From assembly GCA_910588095.1 (NCBI GenBank), contig CAJUQH010000001.1:186001-250000 (forward strand): DNA of 64,000 nt, given 5' to 3'. A model generated the notes under the pieces. The model was given only the letters and a program-made list of their open reading frames with translations, did no database searches and was not told the origin of the DNA. Below are positions 56,241-64,000 of the stretch, one piece after another (the stretch's first letter is position 1; every line of letters starts with the position of its first letter). Source of the stretch: an uncultured Eggerthellaceae bacterium. Its GTDB lineage: Bacteria > Actinomycetota > Coriobacteriia > Coriobacteriales > Eggerthellaceae. Both the position numbers and the translations under genes were made by a program.

Positions 56241-56645
56241 ATGAAGCTGTTGCTCGATACCCATATTCTCCTATGGGCATTACAAGATTCTCCCGAACTA
56301 CCTGCGCAGGCTCGGCTTCTTATCGCAGATGAAGCAAACGCGGTGTTCTACAGCGTGGCATCGCTTTGGGAGGTTCAGATAAAGCATGCCGCCCACCCTG
56401 ATCTCATGCAGGTTGACGCAGGGCGTTTGTCGGAGCTTTGCAAGCAAGGCGGCTATGAGCCGCTTTCCATCTCGGAAAAAGCGGTGCTGTTGCTTGATGC
56501 TCTGTGTCGCGAAAGTGGCAGTCCGGCGCACAAAGACCCGTTCGGCCGCATCATGATATGCCAGGCGAAGGCTGCAGGCATGGTCTTTCTGACCCACGAT
56601 GCACTGCTTCGCGCTTATGGCGAATCGTGCATCCTCTATATCTAG
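56241..56645 (+). CDS. PIN-domain toxin (VapC-like)
   Basis: 134 residues with LLLDTHILLWALQDS, SVASLWEVQIK, HKDPFGRIMICQAKAAG and FLTHDALLRAYG, the PIN RNase signature with acidic residues in DTH, E, DPFGR and D. It is the second toxin module in this window and uses a different antitoxin class from the one at 50656. Confidence 0.88.
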   Translation: MKLLLDTHILLWALQDSPELPAQARLLIADEANAVFYSVASLWEVQIKHAAHPDLMQVDAGRLSELCKQGGYEPLSISEKAVLLLDALCRESGSPAHKDPFGRIMICQAKAAGMVFLTHDALLRAYGESCILYI

Positions 56646-56676
56646 GCTGTTCGACTGACCGACTGCATCATGAGCG

Positions 56677-57441
56677 CTACGCCGCGAGGCGCTTCTCGGC
56701 CACGTCGAAGGCTTCGTAGATGACCACGCCCATGACCGCCATGGCCACGATGCCCGCGAACATCTGCTTGTACTCCAGCACCGACCAGGCGTGCATGATG
56801 AAATAGCCCAAGCCGGTCGACCCGGCCATGGATTCGGCGATGAACAGGATGGCCACCGCGGTGCCGGTGGTCACGCGCAGCGCCGTGAACAGCGACGGCA
56901 CGGCCAGCGGCACCGTCACGTGGCAGAACCCCTGCCAACGGGTAGCGCCCAGGCTCCAGAACGCCTCGAGCAGCGGCTGGGGCACCGCCTTCGCAGCATC
57001 GCGCATGGTGACCATCATCTGGAAGAACACGGCGATGGCTATGAGCACCACCTTCGCCTCGCCGCCCAGGCCCAGCAGCACGAACAGCACTGGCAGGAAC
57101 ACCACCTTGGGCAACGGGTAGAGAATGTACAGCACGGGCCCGAACAGCGCATCGGCTCGCTTCGAGCGCCCTAGCAGCAGGCCCAACGGCGCGCCCAGCA
57201 CCGTGCCTATGGCCATGGCCAGCATGATGCGCTCGAAGCTCACCCAGAAGTGCGGCCAGATGGCGCCGGCCTCGTCGGCCAGCACCGGCAGCGTGGCCAG
57301 GGGCGTGGGCAGCGCTGGCGACTGCAGCACGGCGGCCAGCAGCCACCACAGCACCAGCACCAGCGCCGTGCCCCATATATATGCGATCGCCTTGCGCACC
57401 TTCGCCCCCGACCTTGCCCCGGCTCTAAGCCTTGCTTCCAA
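56677..57441 (-). CDS. ABC transporter permease (SsuC/ThiX-type)
   Basis: 254 residues with about six helices and the EAA-like coupling loop near EAFWSLGATRWQGFCHVTVPLAVPSL. It resembles permeases of the taurine/aliphatic sulfonate/nitrate/thiamine-precursor family. No ATPase gene is adjacent. The gap to the binding-protein gene upstream is 21 bp. Confidence 0.9.
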   Translation of the reverse strand: MEARLRAGARSGAKVRKAIAYIWGTALVLVLWWLLAAVLQSPALPTPLATLPVLADEAGAIWPHFWVSFERIMLAMAIGTVLGAPLGLLLGRSKRADALFGPVLYILYPLPKVVFLPVLFVLLGLGGEAKVVLIAIAVFFQMMVTMRDAAKAVPQPLLEAFWSLGATRWQGFCHVTVPLAVPSLFTALRVTTGTAVAILFIAESMAGSTGLGYFIMHAWSVLEYKQMFAGIVAMAVMGVVIYEAFDVAEKRLAA

Positions 57442-57462
57442 CCGCTGCCGCCAGCGCGTCTG

Positions 57463-58527
57463 CTACGATTCGCTGCCCGGCGTGATGGTGCCCGCCGCCA
57501 TGTCGTAGGAGGTGCCGGCGATGCCGTAGCCCTTCTTGGCCATCCAGGCTATCTGCGGGTCTACCAGCTCGGCCGCGGGGCGCTTCAGCGCACCCTGCTC
57601 GTAGGCCGAAGGATAGGTGCTCACCGGGTAGCTGTCGGCGATGGACTCGTTGAGGTTCGCCTTCTCGGCCAGGAGCTCCAGATAGGCGTCGCGATCGGCG
57701 TTGATGGCATCGGCCGCAGCGTTCCACGCCAGGGCCACGGCCACCACCGCATCGTGATGCTCGGCCTCGAACGCCTCGCGCGCCACCATGACCGATTGCG
57801 ATACGTTGGCGCCGGCGGTGTCGTCGGCCAGCAGCTTCATGCCGTTGGCCTCGCCCAGCGCAAGCAGGCTGCCCGGCAGCGCCGCAGCGGCCAGCTGGCC
57901 CGATGCCATCAGGCTATAGCGCTCGGGAAGGCTTGCCACCTCCTGGGTGGGAATGGCGCCTTCTGCAAGGCCAGCCTCGTCGCACAGCGCGTCGAACACG
58001 TACTCGGGAACGGTGTTGGCGGCCACGCCCACGCCGAAGCCCTCCGGCGCGTCGGCGGCAGCCGCCGCAGCGGCCAGCTCCTCAAGGGTGCTGTACGGGG
58101 CATCGGCTGGCGCCATCACGCCGAAGCGCCCCTCGGTCGCGGTCTCGCCCAAGGTGATCCACTCCAGCACCACCGGGGTGCCCGACTCGGTCAGCTTCAC
58201 CGCGCGCATGACGTCGGTCATGGCCATGTCAACCTGACCTGCGGTGATGGCAGCCGAAAGCGCCGGTGCGGAATCGAACGTGGTTATCTCCACCTCGACG
58301 CCCTGATCGACGAACAGGCCATCGGCCTCGGCCACCCACAAAGGCAGGCTGTCCTCGGTGGGCATGGTGCCGATGCGCACCTTCCCTGCGTCGGCCGGTG
58401 CGTTGTTGCTGGCAGCGTCGTTCCCGCCGCTGCAGCCGGCCAGCGCCGTCACCCCGAACACCGCCAGTGCGGCAACCAGCACCCCTGCCAGCACGCGCTG
58501 AGCCACCGTAGAAACGCTTTGAGACAT
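57463..58527 (-). CDS. ABC substrate-binding lipoprotein (NMT1/SsuA-like)
   Basis: 354 residues with lipobox LAGC and an NMT1/THI5-like fold (GTMPTEDSLPLWVAEADGLFVDQGVEVEI). The ligand is likely an organosulfonate, nitrate or HMP-like compound. It precedes the permease on the same strand. The start follows GGAAGGA. Confidence 0.9.
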   Translation of the reverse strand: MSQSVSTVAQRVLAGVLVAALAVFGVTALAGCSGGNDAASNNAPADAGKVRIGTMPTEDSLPLWVAEADGLFVDQGVEVEITTFDSAPALSAAITAGQVDMAMTDVMRAVKLTESGTPVVLEWITLGETATEGRFGVMAPADAPYSTLEELAAAAAAADAPEGFGVGVAANTVPEYVFDALCDEAGLAEGAIPTQEVASLPERYSLMASGQLAAAALPGSLLALGEANGMKLLADDTAGANVSQSVMVAREAFEAEHHDAVVAVALAWNAAADAINADRDAYLELLAEKANLNESIADSYPVSTYPSAYEQGALKRPAAELVDPQIAWMAKKGYGIAGTSYDMAAGTITPGSES

Positions 58528-58800
58528 AGGTTGTCCTTCCCCTATCAAAAGGCGGCTGCGCACCCAGGCATGCCGCCAGCATCGAAACGGTGAACAGTCT
58601 AGCGCACGGCAAGGGCAGCTCAAGCCATGGCTGGCCGACAAAACGGTGGCGGTCGCTCCTTTCCTTCCGCCGGGCCTTCGGCAACGCAACAGAAGGAAAA
58701 CGCTTGCCTGGCCTGCGCCCTTGCGCTGCAAGAGGGGCGTAGGGTAGAGGGCGCAGGGGTGCCGCTAGGCACCTGCCTGCTCGAGCAAAGGGGCAATGTC

Positions 58801-60228
58801 ATGAAAGCGCAGAACAGCCACCAGGCCGCCAGCCTTCGGCCAGAGAAGCCCGCCATCGCGAAGCCGGCGACGGCTTCCGCGGCTGCAGTCAAGGGCGGCG
58901 ACCCGTTCACGCGAACCCTCACCGTGTTCGACATGGTGGTCTACGGGCTCATTAGCATGGTGCCCATCGCGCCCATGGCCATCTACGGCGGCGTGTTCCA
59001 AGCGTCCAACGGCATGCCCACCTTGGCCTACATCATCGGCTTCGCGGCGGTGCTGTTCTCGGTGTTCTCGTTCGGCATCATGATCCGCCTCTTCCCGTCG
59101 TCGGGGTCCATCTTCACCTATGCGTCCCACATCATGGGCAAGGCGATGGGCTTCTTGACGGGGTGGCTCATGCTGCTGCAGTACCTGGTCACGCCCACCC
59201 TTATGTACATCATCGCCGGAACGGCGCTCCATGGGTTCATCCCCCAAGTGCCCGTGTGGGGGTTCTGCCTCATGTTCCTGGCATTCGTAGCGGCGGTTTC
59301 GCTGCGCGGCATGAAGACCACCATGGTGGTCAACCGCATAGCGCTCGTGGCAGAGCTGGTCGTGCTGGGCATCTTCGTGGTGCTGGGCGTCTACTACGTG
59401 GTCACGCACCCGGCCACGAGCGCCTTCACCGCTACCGCGCTGGTCGACCCGGCCCACTTCGACCTGGGAGGCACCATGTCTGCGGTGTCTCTGGCGGTCT
59501 TGTCCTATGTCGGCTTCGGCTGCATAGCCACCCTCACCCAAGAAGCCGTCGACGAGAAGCAGGGCCCGCCGAAGGCCATGCTCATCATGGCCCTTATCCT
59601 GGTGGTGCTGTTCGCCGGGCAGTGCTACCTGGCTACGTGCATCGACCCCACCGGCGCCAGCTTCGTCAACGACCCCGACAACGGCTTCTATGTGGTGGCC
59701 CAGATGGTCGCCGGCCCCTGGCTGGCCATCCTGTGCGCCATCGCCGTGGCGCTCTCGCAGGGCGTGTTCACCGCGCTGGTGTCCCAGACCTCCACGGCGC
59801 TCATCATCTACACCATGGCCAAGGGCGGTTCGCTGCCGAAGCGCCTCGGCACGCTGAAGGAAGGCACCAACCTGCCCCTGGCGGCCACGGTGTTCGTGCT
59901 GGCCCTTTCGCTGGTGCTGGTGCTCATCATGGCGCCGCTGGGCGTGAGCGAGGTGGCCAAGGTCAGCAACTTCGGCGCGCTGGCCACCTATGCCATCCTC
60001 AACGTATGCGTCATATGGTATTGCTGGTTCACGCGCAAAGAGCGCAAAGGCCCCAAGGCGGTGCTCATGCATCTGGTGTTCCCGCTGGCGGGTGCGCTCA
60101 TATGCCTGGGCATACTGGTGTCGCTCAGCACCGTGGCCCTGGTGGTGGGCGCCGCTTGGATCGTGGTGGGCATCGGCTACTACTGCGTGGTCAGGTTCGG
60201 CCTGCATCGCGACATCACCATGGCGTGA
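58801..60228 (+). CDS. APC-family amino acid permease
   Basis: 475 residues with about 12 helices and the APC N-terminal pattern TRTLTVFDMVVYGLISMVPIAPMAIYG. A Ser/Ala-rich N-terminal extension precedes helix 1. ATG 58801 is taken because the frame upstream has no membrane topology. The substrate is unknown. Confidence 0.9.
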   Translation: MKAQNSHQAASLRPEKPAIAKPATASAAAVKGGDPFTRTLTVFDMVVYGLISMVPIAPMAIYGGVFQASNGMPTLAYIIGFAAVLFSVFSFGIMIRLFPSSGSIFTYASHIMGKAMGFLTGWLMLLQYLVTPTLMYIIAGTALHGFIPQVPVWGFCLMFLAFVAAVSLRGMKTTMVVNRIALVAELVVLGIFVVLGVYYVVTHPATSAFTATALVDPAHFDLGGTMSAVSLAVLSYVGFGCIATLTQEAVDEKQGPPKAMLIMALILVVLFAGQCYLATCIDPTGASFVNDPDNGFYVVAQMVAGPWLAILCAIAVALSQGVFTALVSQTSTALIIYTMAKGGSLPKRLGTLKEGTNLPLAATVFVLALSLVLVLIMAPLGVSEVAKVSNFGALATYAILNVCVIWYCWFTRKERKGPKAVLMHLVFPLAGALICLGILVSLSTVALVVGAAWIVVGIGYYCVVRFGLHRDITMA

Positions 60229-60504
60229 TGCGGAAGGTTCCGCGGCTCCTCCGCCGCATGGCAGCGCGAGTGCTTGGCAGTCCCCCGCTGCGTGTCGGCA
60301 GCACGGCCGTCAGGCAGCCCTGCCCGACCTCCCCGCTCGCTTTCCGCCTGCCCTGCATGCTCCGCGCTGCCCCGCGCCTGGCCTGCGTCAAGCCCAAAAG
60401 CTCTCGTGCTATGATGGGTGCTGCTAGGCCTATTGGACGTTAGGCGCCCTCCAGCCCACGCGGCTGCCGAGCGTTGCTCGCCCATGATCGGGAAGGGACC
60501 AACC

Positions 60505-61839
60505 ATGGCAAAGCCTCAGCACCCCAGCGCTGAACCGATCAGCGGCCAAAGCGCCAGCGAGGTGTTCCGCGATTTCCTTGAGCACACGCCCGGGGGCCTG
60601 TTCCGCTACCATGCCGATGCCGAAGGCGCCATCGACTTCGCCAGCCAAGAGCTCATAACCATGATGGGGTGCGCCGACCGCGCTGAGTTCGACGCCCTTA
60701 CCGGCGGCTGCTTCGCGGGGCTCGTGCACCCCGACGACCGCCAGCACGTCTTGGATTCCATCGACGAACAGATATCCCACGGCGACACCGATTCGGTGGT
60801 GTACCGCCTGAACCGCGCCGACGGGCGTGAGCTGTGGGTGGACGACCGCGGCCGCCATGTGGTGGATGCCCAGGGCCAGCCGTGGTTCTACGTCACCGTG
60901 GTGGACGTGACCGAGAAGGTGGCCGACGAGCGCGAGCTCAAGCGCGCCCGCGAGCGCATGGAAATACTCACCGCGCTCAGCAACGACGTGGTGTTCGACA
61001 TCGAGTGCGCCACCGGCAATGCCCAGGTGTTCGGCGACTTCGCCGACCGCTTCGGCCGCGCTCCGCGCCAGGACGACTTCGTGGTGCGCCGCCGCTGCCA
61101 CGCCGACTGTCACCTGAAGATACAGGTGCACGACCTCGACCAGCTCATGGAAGCCATCGGCGATGACAGCCTGGTGGATTTCGAGACTTCCACCGAAGGC
61201 CCCGATGGCGAGCCGGTGTGGTTCCGCTACCAGTCGGTGGTGCTCTACGACGATGACGGCAACGCCGTGCGCCATGTAGGGCGTCTGCTGGACACCCACG
61301 AGATGATGATGCGCGAGTCGCAGTTCCGCCGCAAGGCCGAACGCGACAGCCTGACCGGGCTGTTCAACCGCTCGGCGGCGCTCAACCGCATGGACACGGC
61401 GCTGAAGTCGGGCACGCCCCAGTTCACCTTCTTCCTCATAGACGTGGACGATTTCAAGGGCATCAACGACACCTACGGCCACCCCGAAGGCGACCGCGTG
61501 CTGGTGGAGCTGGCCGAGTTCCTGACCGCTGCCATGCGCCGCGAAGATGTGGTGGCGCGCCTGGGCGGCGATGAGTTCGCGGTGTTCGCCAACGGCTTGG
61601 CCCCCGGCCCGGCCCTCGACCGCATCATGGACCACCTGGTGCGCGGCCCCTTCGCTGCCCAGCGGGCCACTGACGGCTCGGCCCCGGCCGGTCCTGCGCC
61701 CAGCATCACGGTGGGGGCGGCGTGCTGCCCCGGCGGCGACGAGGTGACCTTCGAGCAGGTGTACGCGCTGGCCGACGAGGCGCTGTACGAGGCTAAGCAG
61801 GCGGGCAAGGCGCAGTCGCGGCTGCGCGTGGTGGGGTAA
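60505..61839 (+). CDS. PAS-linked diguanylate cyclase
   Basis: 444 residues with two PAS-like modules and a C-terminal GGDEF domain (LGGDEFAVF preceded by DSLTGLFNRSA). It should make c-di-GMP from two GTP. No membrane helices, so cytoplasmic. Start 60505 follows GGGAAGGG. A second GGDEF protein follows 283 bp downstream. Confidence 0.92.
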   Translation: MAKPQHPSAEPISGQSASEVFRDFLEHTPGGLFRYHADAEGAIDFASQELITMMGCADRAEFDALTGGCFAGLVHPDDRQHVLDSIDEQISHGDTDSVVYRLNRADGRELWVDDRGRHVVDAQGQPWFYVTVVDVTEKVADERELKRARERMEILTALSNDVVFDIECATGNAQVFGDFADRFGRAPRQDDFVVRRRCHADCHLKIQVHDLDQLMEAIGDDSLVDFETSTEGPDGEPVWFRYQSVVLYDDDGNAVRHVGRLLDTHEMMMRESQFRRKAERDSLTGLFNRSAALNRMDTALKSGTPQFTFFLIDVDDFKGINDTYGHPEGDRVLVELAEFLTAAMRREDVVARLGGDEFAVFANGLAPGPALDRIMDHLVRGPFAAQRATDGSAPAGPAPSITVGAACCPGGDEVTFEQVYALADEALYEAKQAGKAQSRLRVVG

Positions 61840-62121
61840 GGCCGCACCATAGTCGCGCCATAGCCGCATCGTAGCTGCGCCGGGCGCCAGTGCCGGCCGG
61901 CGGCGCTGGACCCCGCACCACTCCTGCACCGCCCAGCCGCGCGGGCGCCCGCAACGGCACCGCCCCAGATGAACCCTTGATTTTTTTGCAAGAGAGCGCT
62001 CCTTGAGTCTAGGAATGAGCACCGGTGCGGGGTATCATGGCGGGTTAGGAGAACCATCCTTCGTTGAAGGACGTTGAAGGAGCTGGAACTGGAAACCACG
62101 ACCTCTGGCATACAGCCGGCC

Positions 62122-64000
62122 ATGCCGGCGCCGACCGATGGCAAGCGGACCATCCTCATAGTCGATGACTCGGCCATGAACCGCGCGCTGCTGGCCGACA
62201 TGATAGGCAGCGACTATGACATAGTCGAGGCCGAGAACGGCCTTCAGGGCGTGGCAGCCATGCAAAAGCTCGGCACCACCATATCGCTCGTGCTGCTCGA
62301 CATCGTCATGCCCGAGATGGACGGCTTCGAGGTGCTGGCGGTGATGAACCAGAACCGCTGGATACGCGACATCCCGGTCATCATGGTGTCGTCGGAAACG
62401 GCGCCTTCTTGCATCGAGCGCGCCTACGAGTTCGGCGTGACCGACTTCATCAGCCGCCCGTTCGACGCTAACATCGTGCGCCGTCGCGTCAACAACACCA
62501 TCATGCTCTACGCCAAGCAGAAGGCCCTGGTGGGCATGGTGGCTGACCAGATCTACGAGCGCGAGAAGGCCAACAACCTCATGGTGTCCATCCTGAGCCA
62601 CATCGTGGAGTTCCGCAACGGCGAGAGCGGGCTGCACGTGCTGCACGTGGCCACCATGACCGAGCTGTTGCTCAACCAGGTGGTGAAGAAGACCGACCGC
62701 TACGGGCTCACCCCGGCTGACATATCGCGCATCGCCATGGCCTCGAGCCTGCACGACATAGGCAAGATATCCATCCCCGACGCGGTGCTGAACAAGCCCG
62801 GCCGTCTGACCGACGACGAGTTCGACCTCATGAAGACCCACACCGTCATAGGCGCGGGCATGCTGGCCGACGTGCCGGTGCACCAAGACGACCCGCTCGT
62901 GCGCACCGCCTACGAGATATGCCGCTGGCACCACGAGCGCTACGACGGCCGCGGCTACCCTGACGGCCTGGAAGGCGACGACATTCCCATATCGGCCCAG
63001 GCCGTTTCGCTGGCCGACGTCTACGACGCCCTTACCAGCAAGCGCGTATACAAAGACGCCTACCCGCACGAGCAGGCCCTGGCCATGATCATGAACGGGG
63101 AATGCGGCACCTTCAACCCGTTCTTGCTCGAATGCCTGACCGACATCGCCGACGACATCCAGGCGCAGCTGCAGCTGGAGTCGTTCTCGCAAGGCAGCGA
63201 GCGCGAGATAATGAAGATAGTCGACGACGCCGTGAGCCCCGGCTCCACCGAGGCGTCAAGCCGCACCCTTGAGCTGTTGGACTACGAGCGCATGAAGTAC
63301 CGCTTCTTCGCCTCGATGTCCAACGAGCTGCAGTACGAGTACACCGAGGACCCGCCCATGGCGGTGCTGTCCGACTGGGGCGTGCGCAAGCTCGGCCTGC
63401 CCGAGATAATACAGACGCCCTACCAAGACCCTGCCCTGCTGCGCATGTTCGGCGCCGACAACATGCAGAAGCTGCACGACGCCCTGCGGGCCACCACGCC
63501 CGAGGACCCGGTGGTGCAGATGGAGTTCGAGGCCCTGGTAGAAGACGAGCCGCGCTGGTTCCAGGTGACGGCCCACGCCAATTGGAGCCCCGACGACCAC
63601 GTGTACCTGGGCTCCATCGGCAAGATGGTGGACATCCACGAGCACCACGAGCGCCTGATGGACCTCGAGCGCAAGGCCACCCACGACTCGCTCACCGGGT
63701 TGCTCAACCATGCCTACGCGCGCAAGGTCATCCAAGAGCGCATGGAGCTCAACCCCGACCACACCTTTGTGTTCATCGTGCTGGACATGGACCGCTTCAA
63801 AGACGTGAACGACACCTACGGGCACCTGTTCGGCGATCGCGTGCTGCATCATCTGGCCCAGCGCCTCGAAGGCAGCGTGCGCGGCAACGACATGGTGGCC
63901 CGTGTGGGCGGCGACGAGTTCTTCGTGTGCATGGAATGCAGCGTGCCGCCCGAGCCCCTGGTCAAGCGCGTGTTCGACTCGGTCACGGGCACTTACGACG
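62122..64000 (+). CDS. receiver-HD-GYP-GGDEF hybrid protein, 3' end beyond window
   Basis: Open to the edge with 626 codons visible. It has an N-terminal receiver (ILIVDDSAMNR, phospho-Asp in VLLDIVMPEMDG), an HD-GYP phosphodiesterase (SLHDIGKISIPDAVLNKPG and HHERYDGRGYPDGL) and a C-terminal GGDEF domain (DSLTGLLNHAYARK, VGGDEFFVCM), cut off by the window edge. HD-GYP degrades c-di-GMP while GGDEF makes it, so one activity may be regulatory. ATG 62122 lacks a clear RBS; an in-frame TTG at 62074 or CTG at 62089 after GAAGGAG is possible. Confidence 0.9.
   Translation, partial: MPAPTDGKRTILIVDDSAMNRALLADMIGSDYDIVEAENGLQGVAAMQKLGTTISLVLLDIVMPEMDGFEVLAVMNQNRWIRDIPVIMVSSETAPSCIERAYEFGVTDFISRPFDANIVRRRVNNTIMLYAKQKALVGMVADQIYEREKANNLMVSILSHIVEFRNGESGLHVLHVATMTELLLNQVVKKTDRYGLTPADISRIAMASSLHDIGKISIPDAVLNKPGRLTDDEFDLMKTHTVIGAGMLADVPVHQDDPLVRTAYEICRWHHERYDGRGYPDGLEGDDIPISAQAVSLADVYDALTSKRVYKDAYPHEQALAMIMNGECGTFNPFLLECLTDIADDIQAQLQLESFSQGSEREIMKIVDDAVSPGSTEASSRTLELLDYERMKYRFFASMSNELQYEYTEDPPMAVLSDWGVRKLGLPEIIQTPYQDPALLRMFGADNMQKLHDALRATTPEDPVVQMEFEALVEDEPRWFQVTAHANWSPDDHVYLGSIGKMVDIHEHHERLMDLERKATHDSLTGLLNHAYARKVIQERMELNPDHTFVFIVLDMDRFKDVNDTYGHLFGDRVLHHLAQRLEGSVRGNDMVARVGGDEFFVCMECSVPPEPLVKRVFDSVTGTYD

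Noticed and set aside
1..64000. CRISPR array, tRNA, rRNA or prophage
   Set aside because: No array of identical short repeats with spacers, no tRNA-like cloverleaf or rRNA sequence, and no phage structural gene was seen.

Overview
The window is a GC-rich chromosomal segment of a Gram-positive actinobacterium. It most likely belongs to Coriobacteriia (Eggerthellaceae-like), inferred from class-E-sortase style LAxTG anchoring, oleate hydratase, GTG/TTG starts, BspA/InlB-type surface proteins and the gene mix. No rRNA or tRNA gene was found, and genus is not resolved. Several genes carry single-base or deletion frameshifts, so either real decay or phase variation, or indel errors in the assembly, must be kept in mind.

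Layout. 1-5.3 kb: two related secreted repeat proteins, one cut by the window edge and one split by a G8 tract just after its signal peptide, around a DUF4143-type AAA ATPase with an array of TTACAACT half-sites upstream. 5.2-6.9 kb: a Schlafen/AlbA_2-like gene bracketed by two ~117-bp direct repeats that each contain an inverted repeat. 7-10.5 kb: a small membrane protein, oleate hydratase (ohyA) and a short-chain dehydrogenase. 10.5-11.9 kb: a second DUF4143 ATPase with a perfect 11-bp dyad. 12-15.4 kb: Na/Pi cotransporter plus a PhoB/PhoR-like pair. 15.4-16.7 kb: XRE regulator with zinc ribbon, pentapeptide-repeat protein. 16.9-22.5 kb: a giant sortase-anchored protein (NPCBM, transglutaminase-like core, F5/8-like region, Listeria-Bacteroides repeats), frameshifted once.

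22.5-28.5 kb: alpha/beta hydrolase, YgbA-like protein, CDGSH protein, MFS exporter, Spx/ArsC-like protein, and a CcdA-TlpA redox pair. 28.6-34.6 kb: EamA transporter, a substrate-binding lipoprotein fused in operon with a hybrid histidine kinase (no transporter genes), proC, and a YkgJ-like protein. 34.7-37.3 kb: Ogt and AlkA alkylation repair, then a ferredoxin-type aldo/keto reductase. 37.3-41.7 kb: surface-protein remnant, lipoprotein with a second G8 tract, RarD, and a GntR/DUF1648 pair. 41.8-49.3 kb: a third ATPase, an EndA-like nuclease with a degraded N-terminus, a frameshifted HelD helicase, ZIP transporter, XRE membrane regulator, DUF362 protein.

49.8-56.6 kb: NlpC/P60 hydrolase, two PIN-toxin modules and, between them, a 1195-residue surface protein whose C-terminus looks like a diversity-generating-retroelement (DGR) variable region. 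56.7-64 kb: ABC permease and binding protein without an ATPase, an APC permease, and two c-di-GMP enzymes (PAS-GGDEF, and REC-HD-GYP-GGDEF running off the window).

The strongest theme is variable surface display: four related secreted proteins share exchangeable modules, one looks phase-off through poly-G, and one carries a candidate hypervariable lectin-like tip. The second theme is three P-loop ATPases and one AlbA_2 gene, three of these four preceded by strong, unrelated inverted repeats.
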